A DNA stretch of 64,000 nt from positions 1 to 64,000 of the forward strand of contig JAWUVI010000019.1 in the NCBI GenBank assembly GCA_034112445.1. The letters run 5' to 3'. A program made the translations under genes and the position numbers. The DNA comes from Pelagadaptatus sp034112445 (GTDB lineage Bacteria; Pseudomonadota; Gammaproteobacteria; Pseudomonadales; Cellvibrionaceae). The notes beneath the pieces are model-generated. The model ran no database searches. It saw nothing but the letters and a program-made list of their open reading frames with translations, and was not told where the DNA came from. How positions within the stretch are numbered: the first letter of the stretch is position 1; each line of letters starts with the position of its first letter. Shown in pieces: positions 16,443 through 25,066 of the stretch.

Positions 16443-17675
16443 ATGAGCCAATCTGTATTTACGCCATTCACCCTACCCAACGGTAATGTCCTATCCAATC
16501 GCTTAGTTAAGGCTGCTATGGAAGAAAATATGGCGGCAGCAGGGCACCTTCCGGGACAAGATATTTTCCGTTTATATGAAACTTGGGCCAAGGGCGGCAC
16601 TGGTCTTCTGCTTACGGGTAACGTCATGGTGGACCATCTGGCCATGACCGGCCCCGGTGGCATTTCCTTAGAGGCAGACACGCCACTTGAACCCTTCAAG
16701 CAGTGGGCTCAGGCCGCGCAAAATAATGGCAGCCAAATCTGGATGCAAATCAACCATCCGGGCCGTCAGGTATATGCAAGCATGGGCGGCAAGGTGTTAT
16801 CTCCCAGCGATGTACCACTTGATATGGGCAAGCACAGTAAAATGTTTGGCCAGCCTAAAGCCATGACTGACAATGAAATCCAAGATCTTATTCAACGTTT
16901 CGTCACTACCGCTACCCGAGCCGTTGAGGCGGGCTTTAACGGCGTGCAGATCCACGCTGCCCATGGCTATTTGATTTCACAATTTCTATCACCGCTAACC
17001 AATCAACGCCAAGATCAGTGGGGCGGTAGTTTAGACAACCGCGCTCGCTTATTATATGACATTGTTAAAGCCATTAAATCCGCCCTACCCAAGTCCGCGG
17101 CAATCTCAGTAAAATTAAATTCAGCCGATTTTCAGCGCGGAGGTTTCGATGCCGATGACGCTCAAGCCGTTGTGGCTGAACTGGGCAAATTGGGTATCGA
17201 CTTAGTCGAATTGTCCGGTGGCAGCTATGAAAGTCCGGCCATGCAAGGCACCACAGCCGATGGCAGAACACTTGAACGCGAAGCTTATTTTTTAGAGTTT
17301 GCCAGCACCATTGCTAAACAATCGAACATTCCCATTATGACTACCGGCGGCATTACTCGCTTAGGCGTCGCAGAGAAGGTACTCGCCGAAGGCGTTGATA
17401 TGGTAGGTTTAGGTCGTGCTCTTGCGTTTAGTCCGGCGCTGCCAAATCTATGGCAGACAGATCCCTACGCTCAAGCCATTTTGCCTCAACTTAAATGGAA
17501 AGATAAAACCTTATCGAGCGTGGCGGTTATGGCAATTGCCAAACGCCAGCTACAACGCATGGGAAAAGGTAAAGCTCCTAAAGCCAAAGTGTCACCACTG
17601 TTCACCTTAATTAAAGATCAGATAAGACTGAAAAAATTAACTAAGGTTTACCGTGCTCTCTATGCCAATAATTAA
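16443..17675 (+). CDS. NADH:flavin oxidoreductase, old yellow enzyme family
   Basis: An FMN-dependent ene-reductase that reduces activated C=C bonds with NAD(P)H. The 410-residue TIM barrel shows AMEENMA after PNGNVLSNRLVKA, QINHPGRQ, IHAAHGYLISQFLSP followed by NQRQDQWGGSLDNR, and VGLGRAL near the FMN phosphate site. It is a single-domain form, without the iron-sulfur and FAD domains of dienoyl-CoA reductase. The C-terminal 40 residues are basic. Physiological substrate unknown. It is preceded by a 3 x 16 bp tandem repeat and followed by an SDR gene 116 bases on. Confidence 0.92.
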   Translation: MSQSVFTPFTLPNGNVLSNRLVKAAMEENMAAAGHLPGQDIFRLYETWAKGGTGLLLTGNVMVDHLAMTGPGGISLEADTPLEPFKQWAQAAQNNGSQIWMQINHPGRQVYASMGGKVLSPSDVPLDMGKHSKMFGQPKAMTDNEIQDLIQRFVTTATRAVEAGFNGVQIHAAHGYLISQFLSPLTNQRQDQWGGSLDNRARLLYDIVKAIKSALPKSAAISVKLNSADFQRGGFDADDAQAVVAELGKLGIDLVELSGGSYESPAMQGTTADGRTLEREAYFLEFASTIAKQSNIPIMTTGGITRLGVAEKVLAEGVDMVGLGRALAFSPALPNLWQTDPYAQAILPQLKWKDKTLSSVAVMAIAKRQLQRMGKGKAPKAKVSPLFTLIKDQIRLKKLTKVYRALYANN

Positions 17676-17791
17676 TAACAACGATTAATGCCAGTAAGAA
17701 ATAATCAAGGGTTCAATTATAAAGTATCAATGCAGTTGTGTTGTGCTAGTGCAACAATCAACGCTGATTTTAATAGTATGGAACCCACCAA

Positions 17792-18622
17792 ATGACCGTT
17801 GCTTCTTTAAAAAATAAAACTATTTTCATCACCGGAGCTAGCCGGGGCATTGGCCGCGCCATTGCCCTTCGTTGCGCAAAAGAAGGGGCCAATATTGTTA
17901 TTGCGGCTAAAAGTGATGCACCTCATCCAAAACTGCCCGGCACCATTCACTCAGTTGCAAAGGAAGTAGAAGCAGCTGGCGGCAAAGCCTTGGCAATAAA
18001 AGTAGATGTGCGAGAAGAACAGCAAGTGCAAGACGCCATGCAAAAAGCCGTCGATACTTTCGGTGGCATTGATGCGCTGATCAATAACGCCAGCGCCATT
18101 TGTCTAACCCCATTACAAATGACAGAAACTAAGCGTTTCGATTTAATCCACAACATCAATACTCGTGGTGTATTGGTTTGCTCGAAAGCTGCCATTCCGT
18201 TTTTAAAGCAGTCAGATAATGGCCATATCATTACCTTATCGCCACCCATTAATCTCAACAAACATTGGCTCGGCGGCCACATTCCTTACACGGTCACCAA
18301 ATACAGTATGACCTTAATGACCTTGGGTATTGCCGAAGAACTTCGCCCTGATGGAATTGCGGCAAACTGCCTATGGCCACAAACCACCATCGCCACCTCA
18401 GCGGTAGAGTTTGCCATTAATGCGAGCATGTTAGATCACTCTAGAACGCCTGAAATTATGGCTGATGCGGCGTTTGAAATTTTGTCGAGCGACAGTAAAG
18501 AATTAACCGGCGAAACACTGATTGATGAAACTTTATTGCGCGATCGTGGGGTAGAGGATTTTGATCAGTACCTGAATGATCCAAACTGCGATGATTTGTA
18601 TCAAGATTTATTTGTCGATTAA
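17792..18622 (+). CDS. Short-chain dehydrogenase/reductase, HSDL2-like
   Basis: An NAD(P)-dependent oxidoreductase of 276 residues. The cofactor motif TGASRGIG is at 14-21, NNAS follows, and the catalytic YTVTK is present. The catalytic Ser lies in TLSPPINLN. The long insert after the first helix (SDAPHPKLPGTIHSVAKEVE) and SPPINLN are typical of the hydroxysteroid-dehydrogenase-like-2 group associated with fatty acid metabolism. It ends in a rho-independent terminator and is convergent with mmsB. Confidence 0.9.
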   Translation: MTVASLKNKTIFITGASRGIGRAIALRCAKEGANIVIAAKSDAPHPKLPGTIHSVAKEVEAAGGKALAIKVDVREEQQVQDAMQKAVDTFGGIDALINNASAICLTPLQMTETKRFDLIHNINTRGVLVCSKAAIPFLKQSDNGHIITLSPPINLNKHWLGGHIPYTVTKYSMTLMTLGIAEELRPDGIAANCLWPQTTIATSAVEFAINASMLDHSRTPEIMADAAFEILSSDSKELTGETLIDETLLRDRGVEDFDQYLNDPNCDDLYQDLFVD

Positions 18623-18632
18623 TAGAATCGCT

Positions 18633-18665
18633 GGGGCCAGATACTGAAGATCTAGCCCCTTTTTT
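18633..18665 (+). terminator. Rho-independent terminator after the SDR gene
   Basis: GGGGC (18633-18637) pairs with GCCCC (18655-18659), with an inner AGAT/ATCT helix, and is followed directly by TTTTTT. It lies 11 bases after the SDR stop and just ahead of the convergent mmsB stop. No U-run follows on the minus strand, so it serves the rightward gene. Confidence 0.85.
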
Positions 18666-18667
18666 AT

Positions 18668-19570
18668 TTACGACTCGCCAGAATACAACTGCACAATACT
18701 AGAAAAATCTTTCCCGCCCTTATCTTCCCCGCCACTGTTCTTATGTAAATTAAACAAGTTGCGCGCTGCTGCTCCCATTGGGGTTGATGACTTACTGGCC
18801 ATTGATGCTTGCATCGCTAAACCTAAATCTTTCAACATGAGGTCGACCATAAAACCGCCCTCGTAATTGTTTGATGCTGGCACTCCTTCCATCACACCCG
18901 GAACCGGATTGTATTTTTCTAACGACCAATTACAACCTGAGCTTTTCAACATAATATTTGATAACGCTTTAGGATCGAGGCCATTATCAATACCCAGTTG
19001 TAATGCTTCTGCGGTACCCGTCATATGAACCGCCAACAACATGTTGTTGCATATTTTGGCAACCTGGCCAGCACCCACATCACCAGCCCGAAATATATTT
19101 GCTCCCATCGCGCTCAATACTGTTTTAGCATTCTCAAAGTTAGCTTCAGTGCCGCCAACCATAAACGCAAGAGTTCCCGCAGCTGCTGCAGCAACCCCAC
19201 CAGAAACTGGTGCATCGACAAACGCGACACCGCGCTTGTCAGCTTCAACACCCACTCGTTTAGAATTTTCAGGTGCAATTGTTGAGCAATCTAAGACTAA
19301 GGCCGTTTTCGGAATTACATCGAGCAACGCGTCATTGTCAATGTAGACGCCTTCAACTATGGCACCATTAGGCAGCATAGAAACGACATAATCTGCATCT
19401 TTAACGGCTTCTTTAGAGCAGGTCATTGGCGTGCAACCTGCCTTTTCTGCTGCGGCTAAGTTCGCTTCCACCAAATCAAAAGCATTCACTTTAAAGCCGG
19501 CTTTAATTAAGTTAACGGCCATGCCGCCACCCATATTTCCTAAACCGATAAAGGCCACTGTTTTAGTCAT
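18668..19570 (-). CDS. mmsB: 3-hydroxyisobutyrate dehydrogenase
   Basis: MmsB oxidises 3-hydroxyisobutyrate to methylmalonate semialdehyde with NAD+, late in valine catabolism. The 300-residue protein has the Rossmann motif GLGNMGGGMA (9-18), the substrate loop DAPVSGG and the segment GAGQVAKICNNM with the catalytic Lys. It is the last gene of the leftward valine cluster, 105 bases after the hydrolase gene. Confidence 0.94.
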   Translation of the reverse strand: MTKTVAFIGLGNMGGGMAVNLIKAGFKVNAFDLVEANLAAAEKAGCTPMTCSKEAVKDADYVVSMLPNGAIVEGVYIDNDALLDVIPKTALVLDCSTIAPENSKRVGVEADKRGVAFVDAPVSGGVAAAAAGTLAFMVGGTEANFENAKTVLSAMGANIFRAGDVGAGQVAKICNNMLLAVHMTGTAEALQLGIDNGLDPKALSNIMLKSSGCNWSLEKYNPVPGVMEGVPASNNYEGGFMVDLMLKDLGLAMQASMASKSSTPMGAAARNLFNLHKNSGGEDKGGKDFSSIVQLYSGES

Positions 19571-19675
19571 TTTATTTTTATCCCGTAATTTTGATATTTT
19601 AAATGTTATCTAACACACGATAGCCGAGGAGAATAAAGTTTGGTTTTTAAAAGGTCATACTTTGCTCTCAAACAC

Positions 19676-20785
19676 TCACAAATCAACCAGCGGATGTAAA
19701 TTCCAGGGCTTAACAAAAAACGCCTCCACATCAGCTTCAGTCACCTCAGCTACAGTTTTTGGAGTCCATTGTGGATTACGGTCTTTATCAATCAGCAACG
19801 CCCGAACACCTTCTTTGAAGTGACCCAACTTAGCCGAATTAGCCGACATCAATAATTCCAAACGAAACACATCTGCCAAGGATAAATGCTTACTGCGGCT
19901 TAATTGTTCATGGACTAAATAAGGCGTAATCGGGCAACCATGCGCCATACCCTTAGATGCTTTCGCTAACCACTTATCATCGCCCGCATAAGCCGAAATC
20001 ATGTCAAATAATTCAGGAATACTATCGGCATCGGTTAAAGTTTGAATTTCATCAAAATGAGTTTGAACATTTCCCACCGGTTGTTGATCAATGGTTTGTT
20101 TTTCAAAACCGTGCAACAGTTTACTGATTTCAGTATCAGCATGATCAAACGCCAATTCGGCCAATTCATTCAGTATCGATTCTTTTTGGTCGTTAGCAAC
20201 AAAGCGATCGGCTAGGCCAACAAATTTTGCGTCAGCGGCATTAAACGATGCACCGGTTAAACCCAAAAACAATCCGGTTCGCCCCGGTGCTCGGTTTAAA
20301 AACCAGCTGCCACCGACATCGGGATACAAACCAATGGTCACTTCAGGCATCGCCATCCGAGTAGATTCAGTAACAACACGGTGACTGGCGCCCGACATCA
20401 AGCCCAAGCCGCCGCCCATCACAATGCCATTACCCCAAACAATAACCGGTTTTTTATACACATGAATGTGATAATCAAGCTTGTATTCTTGAGTGAAGAA
20501 TTCTATTGCGCCTTTATTGGGCAAGTCTTCACCGTAAGCCGCGGAACCAGCATGCAGCGCAACCACATCACCCCCAGCACAAAAAGATTTTTCACCCGCA
20601 CCCTGTAAAAACACACAAGCAATAGAGCCGTCTTTCTCCCAAGCAGTAAATTTTTCTTGTAACAGTTCAATCATCTCTAACGATAAAGAGTTAAGAGATC
20701 GCTCTGCATTCAAGGTCGCAATGGCAATACGTTTACCATTTTTTGCGGGGCGCTCTTCAAATAAAACGGAATTAATTTCTGACAT
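19676..20785 (-). CDS. 3-hydroxyisobutyryl-CoA hydrolase
   Basis: A crotonase-fold thioesterase that releases 3-hydroxyisobutyrate from its CoA ester, which keeps toxic methacrylyl-CoA low. The 369 residues contain FCAGGDV, GNGIVMGGGLGLM, AMPEVTIGLYPDVGGSWFL and ITPYLVHEQL, matching the HIBCH group, which is longer than enoyl-CoA hydratases. Its ATG follows the MaoC stop with no gap (TAA-ATG), so the two are coupled. Confidence 0.93.
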   Translation of the reverse strand: MSEINSVLFEERPAKNGKRIAIATLNAERSLNSLSLEMIELLQEKFTAWEKDGSIACVFLQGAGEKSFCAGGDVVALHAGSAAYGEDLPNKGAIEFFTQEYKLDYHIHVYKKPVIVWGNGIVMGGGLGLMSGASHRVVTESTRMAMPEVTIGLYPDVGGSWFLNRAPGRTGLFLGLTGASFNAADAKFVGLADRFVANDQKESILNELAELAFDHADTEISKLLHGFEKQTIDQQPVGNVQTHFDEIQTLTDADSIPELFDMISAYAGDDKWLAKASKGMAHGCPITPYLVHEQLSRSKHLSLADVFRLELLMSANSAKLGHFKEGVRALLIDKDRNPQWTPKTVAEVTEADVEAFFVKPWNLHPLVDL

Positions 20786-21688
20786 TTACTTAACCTCTTG
20801 CGCGACGCTAGTGACAGCCAAACAAATATTAGGCCGAGAGTTATTTTCACAATAAACATCGTAACGCTCAGATGCTTGCTCAACATCCTGGCGAATACTG
20901 ACATCGCTGTTTAAAAAGACAGGGCCTTTAAACACCACATCAACCTGTACAGATTTACCCTTTGCCACCAAATCGTTAACCGCGTTCGAGTATTCCATTG
21001 CTTGAGCCATCACCCCAAAACCGTGGGCAATGTCGCGTTTAAACCCAAACATTTTTGCCGCCAGTGGTGACATGTGTATGGGGTTATAATCACCTGATAT
21101 TTTCGCGTATTGTTTACCGCGATTTTTGGGAATATTCCAACTGTGTACCACACTTGGATCAGTCAAACTTTTCAACTCAAAACTTTTTTCAAGACTTGGA
21201 TTTTCTTTACCGCCAAACTTGCCCCGCACTAAATAAATACTGGTTTCCTGCCAAATCAATTCACCATCAACCGAAACATCCGTGACAAAATCAAACTCGA
21301 CGCCATTGTCCGTTAAACGATAATCACCCAATGTTGCGTCTATATCGACCGCTTCATTATTCATGACTGGCCGATATTGCACGATTCGATTTTTAAGATG
21401 CAAAGCCCCCAGCAATCGAATAGGAAACGCTTTGTGCGACAACATATTCATGTGCATAGTTCCGGCCATGACATGCGGATAAGAAATAGGAAGATAGTCA
21501 GTTGGCTTTATATCCAGAGTAGAAAAGTATTTCCCCAAGGATTCTTGATTAGCTTTCGCGCCATGCCAGTGAGCCTGAATATTTGGTAGACCCACAGCAG
21601 GATCAAACCCAGCACGCGGCAGCGCCATTTTAAACATGGCCATACCATTGGCTGGTTTTTCATTAAAATGTAAATGTATTTCGCTCAT
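20786..21688 (-). CDS. MaoC-like acyl-CoA hydratase domain protein
   Basis: 300 residues from the ATG at 21688; a TTG start five codons upstream is less likely. The C-terminal half has a hydratase-2 type motif, YAKISGDYNPIH (around 200), followed by AHGFGVMAQA, so it is a hot-dog fold with probable catalytic Asp and His. The N-terminal half resembles a second, degenerate hot-dog domain, as in two-domain acyl dehydratases. Such proteins hydrate enoyl-CoA or dehydrate 3-hydroxyacyl groups. A MaoC protein is not a standard member of the valine pathway, so it may process a related branched acyl-CoA. Confidence 0.82.
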   Translation of the reverse strand: MSEIHLHFNEKPANGMAMFKMALPRAGFDPAVGLPNIQAHWHGAKANQESLGKYFSTLDIKPTDYLPISYPHVMAGTMHMNMLSHKAFPIRLLGALHLKNRIVQYRPVMNNEAVDIDATLGDYRLTDNGVEFDFVTDVSVDGELIWQETSIYLVRGKFGGKENPSLEKSFELKSLTDPSVVHSWNIPKNRGKQYAKISGDYNPIHMSPLAAKMFGFKRDIAHGFGVMAQAMEYSNAVNDLVAKGKSVQVDVVFKGPVFLNSDVSIRQDVEQASERYDVYCENNSRPNICLAVTSVAQEVK

Positions 21689-21722
21689 AACAGTTTCACT
21701 CAATATGATTTTTTTACACAGA

Positions 21723-21771
21723 TTCCGGCTCGGAGGCCGGAATGACGGAATAAGGGAAAGCCGGAATGACG
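21723..21771. repeat. Hairpin and direct repeat of GCCGGAATGACG between ech and the MaoC gene
   Basis: TTCCGGC (21723-21729) and GCCGGAA (21736-21742) form a 7-bp hairpin. GCCGGAATGACG occurs twice, at 21736-21747 and 21760-21771. 'CCGGAATGACG' hairpins are a frequent dispersed intergenic repeat type in proteobacterial genomes, so this is probably one member of a genome-wide family. It might also weaken read-through from ech into the next gene. Confidence 0.6.
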
Positions 21772-21784
21772 ATGGGAGTGAACA

Positions 21785-22561
21785 TTAAGCGTTTTTCCAT
21801 TCGGCTTTACGTTTTTCTAAAAACGCGCCAACACCTTCTTTTTGATCCTGGGTGTCCCAGAGTTTCACAAACATTTCACGCTCTTGCGCGTAAGCCGAGG
21901 TAATGTCGCCACTGCGAGCAGCCATAATTAATTCTTTGCAAAAGCGAATTGACGTCGGCGATTGTGCTGCGGCTTTATCCGCTAGCTCAAGAGCTCGATC
22001 TAACACAGCTCCCGTAGCAACCACTTCAGACACAAGCCCAAGCTGTTCGGCTTTATCGGCCTTTAAACGCTCGCCCAATAGGATCATACGCTTGGCCCAC
22101 TGCTCGCCAATCAACCATGACAATTGTTGCGACCCTAATCCACAGGGCAACAAACCCACACCTGCTTCTGGCAACGCCATTTGTGCCTGCTCTTCACAGA
22201 TACGAATATCACACGACAAAGCAACCTCTAACCCGCCGCCCATCGCAAAACCAGTAATTGCTGCAATTGATACGCCCTGATAATTTGATAGCGCCGTGAA
22301 GGCCTCACCAAATGCAAGTGAGAATTCAAATGACCGGCCTTTATCGTCGTGATTAAAGCCTTTTAAATCGGCGCCAGCACTGAAAAACTTTTCACTGTCA
22401 CTGGTAATGATCAACGCATAATTTTCTTTATCTTGATTCAGCTCGTTCACCAAGGATTCTAAGTAGCGCAGACTCTCTGGTGTCCACGTATTAGCCGGTG
22501 GATTATTCAGCGTGATGATGGCGGTATGTCCGCGTTTTTCTATTTTTAACAATTCACTCAT
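21785..22561 (-). CDS. Enoyl-CoA hydratase (valine pathway)
   Basis: A crotonase that adds water to methacrylyl-CoA, giving 3-hydroxyisobutyryl-CoA. The 258-residue protein has both catalytic glutamates at the canonical 20-residue distance, in GGGLEVALSCDIR and ALPEAGVG, with oxyanion segments FSAGADLKGF and AITGFAMGGG. GAGGA lies 8 bases before the ATG. It starts 25 bases after the acyl-CoA dehydrogenase stop, consistent with one message. The exact acyl substrate is inferred from the neighbours. Confidence 0.92.
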   Translation of the reverse strand: MSELLKIEKRGHTAIITLNNPPANTWTPESLRYLESLVNELNQDKENYALIITSDSEKFFSAGADLKGFNHDDKGRSFEFSLAFGEAFTALSNYQGVSIAAITGFAMGGGLEVALSCDIRICEEQAQMALPEAGVGLLPCGLGSQQLSWLIGEQWAKRMILLGERLKADKAEQLGLVSEVVATGAVLDRALELADKAAAQSPTSIRFCKELIMAARSGDITSAYAQEREMFVKLWDTQDQKEGVGAFLEKRKAEWKNA

Positions 22562-22586
22562 GGGTCATATCCTCAGGTAAAACAAC

Positions 22587-23753
22587 TTAACGAATAATAT
22601 CAGTAGCGCCGTCTTCTAAAATTCTACGCGCTGTTAGCATTCGCATAATTTCATTGGTGCCTTCTAAAATTTGGTGCACTCGCGCATCTCGCATATAACG
22701 TTCAATCGGGTACTCTTTGATGTAACCATAACCACCATGTAATTGGATGGCGTTGTTACACACGTCAAAACCAACGTCTGTGGCAAAACGTTTCGCCATA
22801 GCACAATAGGTGGTTTTTTCTGGATCGTTACTGTCGACTTTACTCGCCGCTAAACGAATCATTTGTCGCGCCGCCACCAACTCAGTCACCATGTCGGCCA
22901 GCTTGAATTGTAATGCTTGAAAACTCGCTATGGTTTGGCCAAATTGCTTACGTTCGTTCATATAGGCTTGCGTATGATTAATACAAGCTTGAGCCGCGCC
23001 AACCGAACAAGTGGCAATATTGATCCTGCCGCCATCAAGACCTTTCATTGCGATTTTAAACCCTTCTCCTTCCGCACCTAATAAATGGTCAGCCGGAATA
23101 CGAACATCTTCAAACGTTATAGAGCGAGTCGGTTGTGAGTTCCAACCCATCTTGTCTTCATTCTTACCGTAACTGATGCCGGGCAAGTTCGCCGGCACGG
23201 CAAAAGCGCTGATGCCTCGAGGGCCATCTTCTTGAGAACCAGTACGTGCCATCAACACCAACACATCGGTACTGCCAGCGCCGCTAATGAACATCTTGCT
23301 GCCATTAACGATGTAGTCGTCGCCGTCTTTTATGGCGCTGGTCCGCAACGAACCTGCATCACTACCAGCGCCAGGTTCAGTTAAACAATAAGACGCTAAC
23401 TTTTGCCCAGACGTTAAATCACCACACCACTGCCCTTTGACTGATTCTTTCGCCCATGAAGCAATCATCCAAGTCGCCATATTATGGATGGAGATGAAAG
23501 CTGCCGTCGATGTGCAGCCCGAGGCTAATTCTTCAAGAATGATAACGGTATCTAACCGCGACAACTGCATGCCGCCAACTTCTTCAGGGCAATACATACC
23601 CATAAAACCCAGCTCACCCGCGGCTTTAAATACGTCGAGAGGGAATATCTTTTTCTCATCCCACTCAGCAGCATGTGGGGCCATCTCACCCTGAGCAAAC
23701 GCTCGGGCGGCGTCTTGAAAAGCCAATTGCTCTTCGCTTAAATTAAAGTCCAT
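22587..23753 (-). CDS. Acyl-CoA dehydrogenase, probable isobutyryl-CoA dehydrogenase
   Basis: A flavoenzyme that oxidises acyl-CoA to enoyl-CoA and passes electrons to ETF. The 388-residue protein has YCLTEPGAGSDAGSL and YIVNGSKMFISG around the flavin, FKIAMKGLDGGRINIA, and QLHGGYGYIKEYPIERYMRDARV with IYEGT-like ILEGTNEI containing the catalytic Glu. Being first of the valine cluster, it most likely acts on isobutyryl-CoA. Its start codon is the last of four tandem copies of a 21-22 bp unit. Confidence 0.93.
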   Translation of the reverse strand: MDFNLSEEQLAFQDAARAFAQGEMAPHAAEWDEKKIFPLDVFKAAGELGFMGMYCPEEVGGMQLSRLDTVIILEELASGCTSTAAFISIHNMATWMIASWAKESVKGQWCGDLTSGQKLASYCLTEPGAGSDAGSLRTSAIKDGDDYIVNGSKMFISGAGSTDVLVLMARTGSQEDGPRGISAFAVPANLPGISYGKNEDKMGWNSQPTRSITFEDVRIPADHLLGAEGEGFKIAMKGLDGGRINIATCSVGAAQACINHTQAYMNERKQFGQTIASFQALQFKLADMVTELVAARQMIRLAASKVDSNDPEKTTYCAMAKRFATDVGFDVCNNAIQLHGGYGYIKEYPIERYMRDARVHQILEGTNEIMRMLTARRILEDGATDIIR

Positions 23754-23837
23754 AGTCTTCTCTTTTCATATCCATAGCCTTCTCTTTTCATACCCAGAGT
23801 CTTCTCTTCATATTCCAGAGTCTTCTCGCTTCAAATC
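23751..23837 (-). repeat. Four tandem 21-22 bp units spanning the acyl-CoA dehydrogenase start
   Basis: Units lie at 23751-23772, 23773-23794, 23795-23815 and 23816-23837. On the coding strand the core is GAAAAGAGAAGACTATGG, so each unit repeats an A/G-rich Shine-Dalgarno-like stretch followed by ATG or CTG. Only the last ATG (23753) opens the gene. ATGs in upstream copies open short frames that run past this start and stop a few codons inside the gene in another frame. Confidence 0.9.
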
Positions 23838-23984
23838 GCAGGCCGTTACTGTACCTAAATTAACCACCCATCTAAACACAATCAATGAATAAGTTTGGAT
23901 TGACGATATTGCCTTTATAATGGACTATGTTGCGACATAAACCGCTGCAACCACTCAGTTATAAGATTGCCGAGCAAGCCGACT

Positions 23985-24860
23985 ATGCAAATCACATCAA
24001 ACTGGCCTCTGCCGACAGCAGGCATACGGTTTCTTACCCCACAATCACTCTTGCAAGAGTTATCACAAAATAGCCTTAGTAATAGCTTATACCCGGTAGC
24101 GATGGGCTTTTACCCTAAAGCCACCGACCACCTTATGGTGCGCAATAAGCACAGCAATAATCTGTTTATTTATTGCATTGCAGGGCGAGGCACTTTAACC
24201 GTAGACGGCAAATTACACCGAGTGCGCGCTGGCGACTTAATCGTTTTACCCAAAGGTGTCGCGCACAGCTATACCGCCCACAGAAAACACCCATGGACTA
24301 TTTACTGGCTGCATTTTGATGGTCATTTAAGCAAAGATTTTTGCCAACACCTAGCCATGCCCAGTGTTATTCAGCAAATAGGGCTGCAACCCAAACTGAT
24401 TGCCGATTTAGACTTTTTGTTCAGCGTGCGCACCAGCGCCTACAACCTAGACAGCTTTATTCATGGCTGCCATGAGCTGCAACAGATCATGAGTTACATG
24501 GCTTTATTAGTACGGCAACAACGATCCAAGATAGGGACAGAAATTAATTTGGACGACACCCGCAGCTTCATGCAACAGCATATACACGATCAAATAAACC
24601 TCGACACATTGGCCAAGCACAGCCAACTATCCAAATACCATTTTTCCAAACGATTCAAAGCGATGACGGGCCATTCCCCGATTCAATACTTCATTAATAT
24701 GAAAATGCAGCACGCTTGCTACCTACTCGATTCCAGCGCTCAATCCATCAAGAAAATTGCCGACATTCTTGGCTATGACGATGCTTATTACTTTTCTCGA
24801 CTGTTCAAAAAAGTCATTGGCTTATCACCAGATCAGTATCGGAAGAATAAACATCGCTGA
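23985..24860 (+). CDS. AraC-family transcriptional regulator
   Basis: The 291-residue protein has an N-terminal cupin sensor domain (about 15-150, with CIAGRGTLTV, RVRAGDLIVLPKGVAHSY and WTIYWLHFDG) and a C-terminal double helix-turn-helix (about 185-291: NLDTLAKHSQLSKYHFSKRFKAMTG..., IKKIADILGYDDAYYFSRLFKKVIG). The ATG at 23985 is preferred over an in-frame TTG at 23967. It is divergent from the valine cluster and 206 bases upstream of the AbgT gene, so it may regulate either; divergence favours the valine genes. Confidence 0.9.
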   Translation: MQITSNWPLPTAGIRFLTPQSLLQELSQNSLSNSLYPVAMGFYPKATDHLMVRNKHSNNLFIYCIAGRGTLTVDGKLHRVRAGDLIVLPKGVAHSYTAHRKHPWTIYWLHFDGHLSKDFCQHLAMPSVIQQIGLQPKLIADLDFLFSVRTSAYNLDSFIHGCHELQQIMSYMALLVRQQRSKIGTEINLDDTRSFMQQHIHDQINLDTLAKHSQLSKYHFSKRFKAMTGHSPIQYFINMKMQHACYLLDSSAQSIKKIADILGYDDAYYFSRLFKKVIGLSPDQYRKNKHR

Positions 24861-25004
24861 TGGTTTCGCAATCACTACCACGTATATCTGTTCGTCATCG
24901 CTGCAACTAAAACAACTCCGATTTCAGTTTTGTCACTTTTGTTTTATGGTTACATCGCTATAAACAAAGCCTAGCCATATAAAATATAATCTAACTGCTT
25001 ATCC

Positions 25005-25056
25005 TAACTACATATACTAACTACATATCCTAACTACATATACTAACTACATATTT
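25005..25056. repeat. Four tandem 13-bp units upstream of the AbgT transporter
   Basis: Units TAACTACATATAC, TAACTACATATCC, TAACTACATATAC and TAACTACATATTT occupy 25005-25056 without gaps. They end 1 base before the Shine-Dalgarno GGAG (25058-25061) of the ATG at 25067. Each unit has CATAT, which could act as repeated -10-like or regulator sites. Such an array is prone to copy-number change. Confidence 0.9.
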
Positions 25057-25066
25057 TGGAGCCTCC

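Noticed and set aside
16343..16699. A 118-codon antisense frame over the start of the old-yellow-enzyme gene.
   Set aside because: It runs across the tandem repeat and coding sequence and matches no family.
23751..25056. Tandem arrays as possible CRISPRs.
   Set aside because: Units are 13-22 bp and contiguous without spacers, and no cas genes are present.
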